From Beijerinckiaceae bacterium (GTDB lineage Bacteria > Pseudomonadota > Alphaproteobacteria > Rhizobiales > Beijerinckiaceae): a stretch of DNA of 7,855 bases. Made by a program: the position numbers and the translations under genes. Below the pieces are notes generated by a model. The model was not told the origin of the DNA, made no database searches, and worked only from the letters and a program-made list of their open reading frames with translations. The stretch covers positions 1-7,855 of the forward strand of contig CANCSY010000141.1 of the NCBI GenBank assembly GCA_947380915.1, in the 5' to 3' direction. Below are positions 1 through 6,730 of the stretch, in pieces; positions within the stretch are counted from its first letter, which is position 1, and the number at the start of each line of letters is the position of its first letter.

Positions 1-85
1 GGCAAAGGTCAGCCACCGGAAGGCCTGCCTCGTGCTCCTTCAGGATGGCTATGATTTGCTCTTCAGAAAACCTACCACGCTTCAT
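1..85 (-). CDS. IS3-family transposase OrfA (N-terminal 28 codons, runs off window)
   Basis: This is the start of a transposase OrfA, the helix-turn-helix protein that binds the ends of IS3-family elements. In this family it is normally joined to the DDE-type OrfB by programmed frameshifting. The visible residues begin MKRGRFSEEQIIAILKEHE and continue AGLPVADLC. The R-F-x-E-E-Q-I-I-x-x-L-K-E-x-E-x-G pattern is characteristic of the OrfA N-terminal helix. The ATG at 85-83 has a GAGGA ribosome-binding site at 97-93, seven bases upstream. The reading frame is open to the window edge, so only about a third of a usual OrfA is seen. Nothing visible shows that it is inactivated. Confidence 0.85.
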   Translation of the reverse strand, partial: MKRGRFSEEQIIAILKEHEAGLPVADLC

Positions 86-149
86 GTTCTGGTCCTCAAG
101 CTGGCCCAGAACGAACTTCAAACTGGATTAAACCCCGGGGGCAAGGTCA
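1..149 (-). mobile_element. IS3-family insertion sequence, one end (partial)
   Basis: One end of an insertion sequence that continues past the left edge. Read on the minus strand, a plausible terminal inverted repeat begins at 149 with TGACCTTGCCCCCGGGG. A leader of 64 bases follows, and then the start of an OrfA-like transposase. A TG terminal dinucleotide and a short leader before orfA are usual in the IS3 family, and the OrfA N-terminus suggests an IS407-like group. The boundary at 149/150 is inferred from this TG end and from the change from coding to non-coding sequence. The other inverted repeat, orfB and the target duplication lie outside the window, so the exact end and subgroup stay unproven. 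Confidence 0.75.
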
Positions 150-253
150 ATGCGGATCACGCCGGGCGTCACATGCTCGATCCCGTCGATGAAGGCCTCC
201 TTCGGCGGGGGCCTTTGCTTGCGCGGCGGCGAAGCGGGCAGGGCGTCTGTCAC
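128..253 (-). pseudogene. 5' remnant of an operon gene interrupted by the IS, possibly the ABC transporter ATPase
   Basis: A 41-codon ORF starts 59 bases after the permease stop. The chosen GTG start at 253-251 has a strong GAGGAG site at 265-260 with six bases of spacing. An in-frame ATG at 283 has no such site. The first 34 codons are host sequence: a Pro/Arg/Lys-rich leader, then FIDGIEHVTPGVIR. The next codon straddles the inferred IS end. The frame then reads a few codons into the element and stops at TAA 130-128, so the original gene is cut early. By position it should encode the missing ATP-binding subunit of the importer. The GVIRI segment could be the first strand of an ABC ATPase placed after an N-terminal extension, but no Walker motif is reached. 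Identity is therefore an inference from gene order; another operon protein is possible. Confidence 0.5.
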
Positions 254-312
254 GGCGGGCTCCTCATGGCTCGCGGGGATCATGGTCAGATCAGGTGTTG
301 GGCGCAAGGGCG

Positions 313-2043
313 CTATCCGCGACGGACCAGCGCCAGCCGCATGGCGAGGATGCCGGGCAGGATCACGCCGATCATCATCACACCAAGGGCGGCGGAGCGG
401 GCGGGCTCGCCGTTCTGGAACAATTGCCAGACCATGACCGGCAGCACCACATTCTCGCTGCTGTAGAGGATGAAGGGAATGGTGAATTCCCTGAGCGCGA
501 TGATGAAGGCCACCAGAAAGGCCGAGCCGAGAGCTGGCGTCAGCAGGGGAATGAGGATGCGCATTTGCGTCGCCAGCCAGCGCGCGCCGCTCATTTCCGC
601 CGCTTCCTCAAGTTCGCGGTGGATCTGCATCAAGCCGGATTTGGCGAGGCGCGTCGTCGTGGCGAGGCGATAGGAATAGGCGATGACGAGGATCCAGATG
701 GTGCCGTAGATCCCGATGGGCAGGGACAGGTAAAGCACCATGACCGCAAGCCCCGCGATCACGGCCGGAATGCCCAGCGACATGAAGGACAGCACATCGA
801 GCGCGCGCCGCCCGGGCAAGGTGGAGCGCGCGACGATCCAGGCGATCAATCCGCCCAGCGCCGTCACCAGCAGGGCGGAGAGTGTGGCGACCACAAGCGT
901 ATTGCCCAGCGCCCGCCAGAGCGTCGGGTCGGTCAGGAAGTTGCGATAGGGCAGGGCGTTCGCCTCCGCCAGGCTCACCCGTCCGGGGGGCGCATAGCCG
1001 AAGAGGCTGGTCCAGACCAGGGTCAGCAGCGGCAGCAGCGCGGCGATGGCCCCATAGGCGCAGAGCAGGGCGAGGGCGGGGAGCCTCCAAGGCCCGAGCG
1101 TCAGGCGCCTCTGGGCTGTCGCCTTGCCCGTGATGGTCACAAAACGCTCCGCCCGCCGGGTAGCCCGGTTGTAGAGCAGCAGGGACAGCACGCCCAGCAG
1201 CAGGAAGGGCAGGGAAATCGCGCAGGCGGCGCCATAGTTGGGCAGGCCGCTGGCGGGGTTCAGTTCCGTATAGATGCGGAAGGCGAAGATGTTCACCTTG
1301 GCGGGCAGGCCGATGATGAGCGGCAGTTCGAACTGCTCGAATGTCACCAGCGTCACCAGAATGATCGGCGCCAGCAGCCCCGGCCGCAGCACGGGCAGGG
1401 TGATGCGGCGAAAGGCGGTGAGGGTTCCCGCCCCCGCCATGGCCGCCGCCTCCTCCAGCGCAGGGGACATGCCCCGCAGGGCGGCCGAAATCTGGAGGAA
1501 GACGAAGGGCGCGCTGACCACCGACTGGCAGGCGATGAGGCCCCCCATGGAGAAGACATTCAGCGGACCTTGCCCTGCCAGCCCGCCGATGGCGCGGATG
1601 AACTGGTTGGCCCAGCCCGCATTGGGGCCGAACAGCATGATCCAGGCGATGGCGATGACGGGCACCGGCACGAGCAGGGGCGCGACGATCAGCGCGAACC
1701 AGAGATTGCGGCCCGGCAGGTCCGTTCGCTCCACCAGCCAGGCGAGCGCGAAGGCGATGGCGGTGGTGAGGCACACCGTCCCGGCTACGAAGACGAGGGT
1801 GTCGGGCAGGATACGGGTGACCAGCGCGGGGTCCGAGATCAGCCCGCGCAGATTGTCGAGGGTGTAATGGGCGCCATCCTCGAAGGGCAGGAAGTCCGAG
1901 GGGCCGCGAAGCGCCGCATAGACCAGCATGGCCAGTGGCACGCCGATGAGGCCGATGGCCAGCACGGCGCCCAGCGCCGGGATCAGCTTTGCTGTGAGGT
2001 CGAGGCCCGCGAGGCGCGCGAGCGCCCCTTCAGGCTGCTTCAT
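313..2043 (-). CDS. ABC transporter permease, fused two-domain iron(III)/AfuB-FbpB type
   Basis: This inner-membrane protein of 576 residues should form the whole translocation channel of a binding-protein-dependent importer. It is an internal duplication of two permease domains with about twelve membrane segments. Each half carries an EAA loop that docks the ATPase: the first around 196-217 (LEEAAAMAGA, then RRITLP) and the second around 478-500 (LEEAAEMSGA, then ILIPL). The halves also share a repeated segment, AWLVERTDLPGR at 101-112 and AWIVARSTLPGR at 401-412. Length and architecture match fused FbpB/ThiP-like permeases used for iron(III), thiamine, phosphonates and various organic substrates. 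The ATG overlaps the stop of the binding-protein gene by four bases (ATGA), which suggests translational coupling; only a weak AGG-type site precedes it. The class is clear, the substrate is not. Confidence 0.93.
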   Translation of the reverse strand: MKQPEGALARLAGLDLTAKLIPALGAVLAIGLIGVPLAMLVYAALRGPSDFLPFEDGAHYTLDNLRGLISDPALVTRILPDTLVFVAGTVCLTTAIAFALAWLVERTDLPGRNLWFALIVAPLLVPVPVIAIAWIMLFGPNAGWANQFIRAIGGLAGQGPLNVFSMGGLIACQSVVSAPFVFLQISAALRGMSPALEEAAAMAGAGTLTAFRRITLPVLRPGLLAPIILVTLVTFEQFELPLIIGLPAKVNIFAFRIYTELNPASGLPNYGAACAISLPFLLLGVLSLLLYNRATRRAERFVTITGKATAQRRLTLGPWRLPALALLCAYGAIAALLPLLTLVWTSLFGYAPPGRVSLAEANALPYRNFLTDPTLWRALGNTLVVATLSALLVTALGGLIAWIVARSTLPGRRALDVLSFMSLGIPAVIAGLAVMVLYLSLPIGIYGTIWILVIAYSYRLATTTRLAKSGLMQIHRELEEAAEMSGARWLATQMRILIPLLTPALGSAFLVAFIIALREFTIPFILYSSENVVLPVMVWQLFQNGEPARSAALGVMMIGVILPGILAMRLALVRRG

Positions 2044-3062
2044 TGGGCCTGCCCGGCGATGATCGGCCCCAGCTTTTTGATCGCCTCCTCGCGCTGGGCC
2101 ATGTTGGTGGGCAGGTCGAAGACCGCTTGGCGCGCGCCGCTATAAAGGCTCTGGGCGAAGGGGTCGGTGGAGGTCTTTTCATAGTCCACCTGGCCGGTCG
2201 CCTCGGCGCGGGCCTTTCTGCTTTCCGGGGTGGTCAACCAGCCCGCCAGCAGGCGCGCGGCGTTGGGATGGGGGGCTTTCGCCATGACGGTGGCGCCGAA
2301 CTGCACGAGAATGACGGGCTCGGGCAGGGTGATGGCGAAGGGCTTGCCATCCTTGATCTGGCGGCGAAAGCCAGTGTCGATCTCCCCGTAGGCCAGTTGC
2401 CGCTCGCCAGACTGGATGAGGCTCTCGCGCGGCGCCTTGGTCAGCATCAGTCCGGTCTTGTCAGTCAGATCCTTCGCGAATTGCACGGTGCGATCCATCC
2501 CCCAGGACAGGGACAGACCGCCCAGCAGGCGCGGCAGCAGAAAGAGGCTCGCCACCATCTTGCCCTTGTATTTGTCCGCCAGAACATCGTCCCACTTCTT
2601 CGGCAGATCCTCCGCCGTCACGCCGTCCTTGGTGAAGGCCACGGCATAGGCGACCTTGTTGGAAAAGCCCATCTTGCCGGAAAAGCCCATTTCGTCCGCA
2701 GGCAGGCCGAAGGGCGTCCAATCCATGGTGGCGAGCATGTCGCGCTGCACCATGGGCGCGGTCGCCGTGACCGAGTTCCACATCACGTCCAGCTCGCTGC
2801 GCCCGCTGCGCGCCTCCGTGATGGCCTTGGTCACCACGTCATTATCGCCGACGAAACGCACCTCGACGCCCGGGAAGGCCTTGGCGAAGGCCGCAGGCAC
2901 CCATTCGACCTCGCCGCGTGACGGTCCCCAGATCATCACCGAGCCTTCGGCGCGGGCTTTTTCATAGAGCGCCTGCACGGCGGCCTTGTCCTGCGCTTCG
3001 GCGGGCGCTGTTGAGGCGCCAATGAGGGCGGCGATGGAGATAAGCGTGAGTTTGATTTGCAT
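2040..3062 (-). CDS. Periplasmic extracellular solute-binding protein of the iron(III)-type ABC family
   Basis: A 340-residue secreted binding protein that delivers the substrate to the adjacent permease. From the chosen ATG at 3062, residues 1-23 form a Sec signal peptide (MQIKLTLISIAALIGAS, ending in AEA before Q24). The mature part has family traits: an EGSVMIWG first strand near 39-46, a LADKYKGKM segment near 161-169, and KAPHPNAARLLAGWLTTPE near 262-280. This start has GGGAG at 3074-3070, seven bases upstream. An alternative in-frame ATG at 3086 adds eight residues (MKQRGSTT) and would overlap the oxygenase stop as ATGA, so it cannot be excluded. No adjacent Tyr-Tyr pair occurs anywhere in the protein, whereas FbpA-type iron binders use one. 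An organic substrate linked to the neighbouring oxygenase is more likely than iron (inference). Confidence 0.9.
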   Translation of the reverse strand: MQIKLTLISIAALIGASTAPAEAQDKAAVQALYEKARAEGSVMIWGPSRGEVEWVPAAFAKAFPGVEVRFVGDNDVVTKAITEARSGRSELDVMWNSVTATAPMVQRDMLATMDWTPFGLPADEMGFSGKMGFSNKVAYAVAFTKDGVTAEDLPKKWDDVLADKYKGKMVASLFLLPRLLGGLSLSWGMDRTVQFAKDLTDKTGLMLTKAPRESLIQSGERQLAYGEIDTGFRRQIKDGKPFAITLPEPVILVQFGATVMAKAPHPNAARLLAGWLTTPESRKARAEATGQVDYEKTSTDPFAQSLYSGARQAVFDLPTNMAQREEAIKKLGPIIAGQAQ

Positions 3063-3082
3063 GGTCGTGCTCCCGCGCTGTT

Positions 3083-4399
3083 TCATTCGGCCGCCACCTT
3101 CAAGGCGCCGGTGGGATTCTTGGAGCCTCGCATCTGCTCGCCATAGGCTTCCAGCCAGCCAACAGTGTTGGGGGACAGGAAATCGCCGCCCCGCGCGCCC
3201 TGATAGGTCTCGGGCCGGTCGGCTCCGGGGGCGGGAACGCCATGCTGGGCCGAGCGAACCGCCTGTAGCAGGCGCCGCCTTGTGCGGGTGATCATGAGGT
3301 CGCTGCCCGCGAGATTCTCGAAGGTGTGATCGACGATCTCGCCCATGCTCTCGGTGAGCGCCTGATCCTGCAGATGGATGCCCTCGATGCCCGAATAGCT
3401 GGCGCTTTTCTGGGCGTCGCGGTCGATCATGTAGTCGTTGGCGGCGTTGGCCTTCAGGCGCCAGCGGCCATGCCAATCATTGGTGTTGGGCAGATAGTCG
3501 TTGCCGATGCTGACGCCGGGAATAGGCGTCCCGTCCTTGAACTTGCGCAGGCCCGGCGTGTTCTTCTTCCAGGAGACATGGAAGAACATCGTATGGGTGT
3601 CGTCCATGGGCACCCAGGCGCGGGCGATGATGTGGTCGGCGAAGGCGCCATCCGGGGGAATCGTCCAGAACGGAAACAGGTAATGGGCCACGCGCCAATA
3701 GGTCGTGTCGGGCTCGGCGGGGCGGTAGGCGGCGTACATGGTGCCCCAATCCGTATCCGCCACATGATATTCGGGCGCCCGGTTCAGCATGGCGTAGCGG
3801 CCGAGATTGGTGGGGTCGGCCTGATCGAAGCTCACAGCGCCCGCATGCAGGAAGCTGAAATGCGAGGTGTCTATGTCGCCTTCGAGGCCCTGCAGCCAGT
3901 TGCATTCGCGCTGCACGCAAAACAGGTTGCGCTCGGCCTCCGGCAGCAGCACGGCTTCGAAACAGGGCATGGGCGGGGGCTCGGCGCGCACGCCCATATA
4001 GGTCCACACGATGCCGTTGCGCTCGATGCAGGGATAGGCCTTGGCGCGCACATGCTGCTCGAACTTCTGATGCTCGGGCACATTGGGCATGTCGAGGCAT
4101 TCGCCGGTCGTCGCGAATTTCCAGCCATGATAGGCGCAGCGCACGCCACCTTCCTCGTTGCGGCCGAAAAACAGGGAGGCGCAGCGGTGCGGGCAGCGAT
4201 GGTCCATCAGGCCCACCTGGCCCTGGGTGTCGCGAAAGGCGATGAGCTTTTCGCCCAGCAGCATGACGCGGGTCGGCGGGGCGTCAGCTATGAGTTCTCT
4301 GGAGAGGATGGCGGGGATCCAGTATTCACGCATGAAGGCGCCCATGGCAGTGCCTGGCCCCACGCGCGTCAGAAGTTGGCTGTCCGCCGCGGTCGTCAT
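3083..4399 (-). CDS. Rieske non-heme-iron aromatic ring-hydroxylating oxygenase, phthalate 4,5-dioxygenase (Pht3/OphA2)-like
   Basis: A 438-residue cytoplasmic oxygenase expected to use O2 and electrons from a separate reductase to hydroxylate or O-demethylate an aromatic carboxylate. The N-terminal Rieske domain binds a [2Fe-2S] cluster through C69, H71, C88 and H91 (CPH, 16 residues, then CAYH). The catalytic domain has NWLQGLEGDIDTSHFSFLH at 167-185, giving likely iron ligands H180 and H185 and the electron-relay Asp at D177. D345 in IHLQDQALTESMG is the probable third ligand. The NWLQ-LEG-D-D-SH spacing and the QDQA-TESMG block are typical of the alpha-only phthalate dioxygenase group, and the length fits. 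The ATG follows GGGGGA with five bases of spacing. It is first in the operon with the ABC importer. No reductase is visible. All key residues are intact; the substrate is unknown. Confidence 0.92.
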   Translation of the reverse strand: MTTAADSQLLTRVGPGTAMGAFMREYWIPAILSRELIADAPPTRVMLLGEKLIAFRDTQGQVGLMDHRCPHRCASLFFGRNEEGGVRCAYHGWKFATTGECLDMPNVPEHQKFEQHVRAKAYPCIERNGIVWTYMGVRAEPPPMPCFEAVLLPEAERNLFCVQRECNWLQGLEGDIDTSHFSFLHAGAVSFDQADPTNLGRYAMLNRAPEYHVADTDWGTMYAAYRPAEPDTTYWRVAHYLFPFWTIPPDGAFADHIIARAWVPMDDTHTMFFHVSWKKNTPGLRKFKDGTPIPGVSIGNDYLPNTNDWHGRWRLKANAANDYMIDRDAQKSASYSGIEGIHLQDQALTESMGEIVDHTFENLAGSDLMITRTRRRLLQAVRSAQHGVPAPGADRPETYQGARGGDFLSPNTVGWLEAYGEQMRGSKNPTGALKVAAE

Positions 4400-4442
4400 T
4401 CGCTTCCCCCGTATCCTCGATCGTTACGCGCGTTCGCCGTTT

Positions 4443-4471
4443 CTTATTGCCCGCCCCATTCAGGCTTGCAA
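4443..4471 (-). promoter_or_regulatory. Candidate promoter for the oxygenase-transporter operon
   Basis: On the minus strand, TTGCAA at 4471-4466 and AATAAG at 4448-4443 are separated by 17 bases. Each matches the sigma-70-type consensus at four of six positions. Transcription would start about 45 bases before the oxygenase ATG. This is consensus matching by eye in G+C-rich DNA, so it is only a candidate. Confidence 0.35.
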
Positions 4472-4479
4472 TAGGCCTG
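4461..4479. repeat. Inverted repeat CAGGC-N9-GCCTG overlapping the candidate -35, possible operator
   Basis: Five-base arms CAGGC (4461-4465) and GCCTG (4475-4479) flank a nine-base centre containing the self-complementary TTGCAA. It lies in the only divergent intergenic region and covers the candidate minus-strand -35 element, a position where an operator would act. Arms this short can arise by chance, and no regulator gene is in the window. Confidence 0.25.
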
Positions 4480-4483
4480 CGGT

Positions 4484-4512
4484 TTGTTCCCTCCCGCTCG
4501 CTGGCCTATAAG
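4484..4512 (+). promoter_or_regulatory. Weak candidate promoter for the flippase-like gene
   Basis: TTGTTC at 4484-4489 and TATAAG at 4507-4512 have 17 bases between them. The -10 element matches the consensus well and the -35 only at TTG. Transcription would start roughly 30 bases before the ATG at 4550. Supported only by position and consensus. Confidence 0.3.
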
Positions 4513-4549
4513 CGCCCGTCGGCATGTGGCCGCACAATCGTGAAGGCTG

Positions 4550-5530
4550 ATGCAAACGCTCAACGCTCCCGCCCGACGTTCCCGCCTGATCTGGATCGCC
4601 GTCTGGGCGGTGCTGGCGGCCGGGCTTGTCTATGCTGCTTCATCGCTCTCCTGGGGCGAGGTGCTGGCGGCCGGACTGCGGGCTGATCCGCTGTGGCTGG
4701 CGGTCGCGCTGGTGATCAACCTGACCAATGCTCCGCTCTGGGCCCTGTGCTGGCGCTGCCTGATGGGCCGCAAGGCGCAGGTTCCCATGCTTGGCCTCAC
4801 GGGGGTTCTGGCCGTGGTGGCCGCCGCGATTCAGGCCTTTTCGGTTTTAGGCGGCGGGGCGACCGCCTTTGTGCTGATGACGGGACGGCTGGGCCTGACG
4901 AAGCCTGCGGCCGCGTCCCTGCTGGTGCTGGAGGGGCTGACCACCGGGCTGGTGAAGGCGCTTCTGGTCGCCGCCGCCTTCGCTCTGGTTCCCGAATCCG
5001 CCTTGCTGCGCGGGATCGGCGCGAGCCTGCTGGGCGCCGTGGCGCTCGGACTTGTCGGCTTGATCATCGTCAGCCGATCGAGGGCGCTGCTCTACAGGCT
5101 CGCCGCTCGCACCGGAGGTCGCAGTCGGATCTGGATCGAACGACTGGCCGACTGGACCTCCCATCTTGAGGCGGTGCGCAGTCCCGCCCGGTTGGGCGGC
5201 GCAGTGTTCTTCATGCTGATGCGGCGCATCGCCGATGGGCTCGCCGCCTGGTGCGTGGCCTGGGCCTGCGGCATTGTCGTGGGGCCGCAGATCATTGTGC
5301 TGGTGATCGCCTCTCTGGCCATCGTCACACTGGTTCCCGTTCCCGCGGGCAATGTGGGCCTCTATGAACTGGCTGTGGTGGCGGCCTATCAATGGGTCGG
5401 CGTGGCGCCTGAAATCGCGCTGGCGGCGGCGCTGTTGCAGCATGCGATCTATCTTGTGTCGATCCTTGTTCCCGGCGCGCTGATCATGGCCTTCGCCCCG
5501 GGGCTCGCCAGATCGCAGCCCAAGCCCTGA
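4550..5530 (+). CDS. Polytopic membrane protein, lysylphosphatidylglycerol synthase TM region / UPF0104 flippase-like family
   Basis: A 326-residue inner-membrane protein that is almost wholly hydrophobic, with about eight membrane segments (roughly 14-31, 47-70, 80-105, 121-147, 155-176, 213-240, 247-262 and 285-318). The C-terminal block LVPVPAGNVGLYELAVVAAY at 261-280 is the recognisable family signature: a Pro/Gly-rich turn followed by Gly and Glu. This family includes the flippase domain of MprF and AglD-like proteins and is linked to moving lipids or lipid-linked sugars across membranes. The aminoacyl-lipid synthase domain of MprF is absent, so lysyl-lipid synthesis is not implied. The start is the first ATG of the frame; GAAGG lies only three bases before it, unusually close. 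It is transcribed alone, divergent from the oxygenase operon and convergent with the transglycosylase gene. Substrate unknown. Confidence 0.82.
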   Translation: MQTLNAPARRSRLIWIAVWAVLAAGLVYAASSLSWGEVLAAGLRADPLWLAVALVINLTNAPLWALCWRCLMGRKAQVPMLGLTGVLAVVAAAIQAFSVLGGGATAFVLMTGRLGLTKPAAASLLVLEGLTTGLVKALLVAAAFALVPESALLRGIGASLLGAVALGLVGLIIVSRSRALLYRLAARTGGRSRIWIERLADWTSHLEAVRSPARLGGAVFFMLMRRIADGLAAWCVAWACGIVVGPQIIVLVIASLAIVTLVPVPAGNVGLYELAVVAAYQWVGVAPEIALAAALLQHAIYLVSILVPGALIMAFAPGLARSQPKP

Positions 5531-5540
5531 TCAGGGCTTG
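5521..5540. repeat. Perfect 20-bp palindrome across two convergent stop codons
   Basis: CAAGCCCTGATCAGGGCTTG is fully self-complementary. The plus-strand gene stops at TGA 5528-5530 and the minus-strand gene at TGA 5533-5531, with no base between them, so both proteins end Lys-Pro-stop from the same palindrome. As RNA it could fold into an 8-bp G+C-rich stem with a GATC loop on either transcript. No T-run follows on either side, so it is not a standard intrinsic terminator, though it might still slow polymerase or protect 3' ends. Confidence 0.7.
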
Positions 5541-6730
5541 CGGTCCAGGCGCTCCAGCACCGCCGCAGAGGGATAGCCATCGGCGGGGCGCAGGCCCATG
5601 GCGCGCTGGAACCGATGGATGGCGTCGCGCGAGGCCGGGCCGAAGCGCCCGTCGATCTTGCCATCGTAAAAGCCGCGTTCCGTCAGCAACTCCTGCAGGC
5701 GGATGCGATCCGTGCGCGACAGGAGGCGGAAATCGGCGGGCCAGCGGGCGCCGATCCCCCGCCGTCCTGCGATCCGCTCTCCTAGCAAGGCGACCGCGAG
5801 GGCGTAGGAATCCGAGTTGTTATATTGCTTGATGACCCAGAAATTGGCGCTGAGCAGAAAGGCCGGACCGCCTGCGCCCGCAGGCAGGAAGAGGGTGGCC
5901 TCCGCCGCCGGGGGCAGGGGCGAGATGGGCGCCACGCCCTTGCCCGTGAAGCCGCGCACGGGGCCTTTCAGCGCGGCCCAATCGAAGCTTTGCGGCACGG
6001 TGGCCTCACAGCCCCAGGGCAGGGCGCGCGTCCAGCCCTGCTTGTCCAGGAAATTGGCGATGGAGGCGAGCGCGTCGGGGACTGAGCCCCAGATGTCCGC
6101 AGAGCCACTCCCCGCAAAGGCGACCGCATAGCGCAGATAGGCGGAGGGCATGAACTGGGGATGGCCCATGGCGCCCGCCCAGGACCCCTTGAACCGCCCG
6201 CGCGTCACCAGCCCCTGTTCGAGCATGGTGAGCGCCGCCACGAATTCCTCGGCGAAGATGGCGTTATCCCGCCGTGCGAAGGCGAGGGTGGCGATGGAGC
6301 GCACCACGTCCTTCTCGCCATGGACGCGGCCGAAGTCCGTCTCCATGCCCCAGATCGCCAGAACGAGTTCGGACGGCACGCCGAAGCGCGTCTCGATGGC
6401 GGCCAGCTCCCCCCGCCATCGCTTCGCCGCCTCGCGTCCGCGCGTTACGCGCCCTGCGGTGACGGCGTCCTCGATATAGGCCTTGATGGTGCGCTCGAAC
6501 TCCGCCTGTTTGACGCCTGTCCCCATCAAGGCGGGATCGGGCGTCAGGCCTGCCACTGCGCCTGAGAAAGTCCCCCGGCTGACGCCGCGCGCCCTGGCGG
6601 GGGGCCAGAGCGTTTCGAGAAAATCCTTGAAGTCCGCAGCATCCTGCGCACACGCCGGGGTAGCCGCCAGCCCGAGGCCAAAGCAGAGCGCGCGGCGGGT
6701 GAGTTGCAAGTCAGCGCAGCTCCGGGACAT
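5531..6730 (-). CDS. Lytic murein transglycosylase, MltB-like (SLT_2) with C-terminal peptidoglycan-binding domain
   Basis: A 399-residue exported enzyme that cleaves the MurNAc-GlcNAc bond of peptidoglycan to form 1,6-anhydromuropeptides. The catalytic Glu is E130 in AIWGMETDFG (125-134). Other family blocks are GSWAGAMGHPQFMPS (182-196) and KQYNNSDSYALAVALLGERI (301-320). The C-terminal part, about 338-395, is a PG_binding_1 domain with LQELLTERGFYDGKIDGRFG and a later IHRFQRAMGL. The N-terminus is a signal peptide; TRRALCFGLG at 11-20 has a twin-arginine flavour, and ATPAC-AQ could be a Sec cleavage site or a poor lipobox. The ATG at 6730 has GGAGGA at 6741-6736, five bases away, and overlaps the decarboxylase gene by 20 bases. 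A TTG at 6709 is a weaker alternative. Length is normal and no key residue is missing. Confidence 0.92.
   Translation of the reverse strand: MSRSCADLQLTRRALCFGLGLAATPACAQDAADFKDFLETLWPPARARGVSRGTFSGAVAGLTPDPALMGTGVKQAEFERTIKAYIEDAVTAGRVTRGREAAKRWRGELAAIETRFGVPSELVLAIWGMETDFGRVHGEKDVVRSIATLAFARRDNAIFAEEFVAALTMLEQGLVTRGRFKGSWAGAMGHPQFMPSAYLRYAVAFAGSGSADIWGSVPDALASIANFLDKQGWTRALPWGCEATVPQSFDWAALKGPVRGFTGKGVAPISPLPPAAEATLFLPAGAGGPAFLLSANFWVIKQYNNSDSYALAVALLGERIAGRRGIGARWPADFRLLSRTDRIRLQELLTERGFYDGKIDGRFGPASRDAIHRFQRAMGLRPADGYPSAAVLERLDRKP

Noticed and set aside
295..2145. A 616-codon open frame on the plus strand opposite the whole permease gene
   Set aside because: Its protein is dominated by Gly, Arg, Gln, Asp and His with no fold-like pattern, as expected for the complement of a hydrophobic G+C-rich gene. 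The minus-strand frame has clear permease motifs and membrane segments.
2040..3476. A longer 478-residue form of the binding protein starting at 3476
   Set aside because: The extra N-terminus is out-of-frame translation of the oxygenase gene and would bury the signal peptide. The starts at 3062 or 3086 give a normal exported protein of family length.
3326..4474. A 382-codon plus-strand open frame opposite the Rieske oxygenase gene
   Set aside because: The opposite strand carries all Rieske and iron-ligand motifs. This frame has no recognisable domain, and it begins inside the oxygenase gene and ends in the divergent promoter region.
5521..5540. A standard rho-independent terminator
   Set aside because: The stem is good, but neither strand has a T-run after it, so it is reported as a palindrome only.
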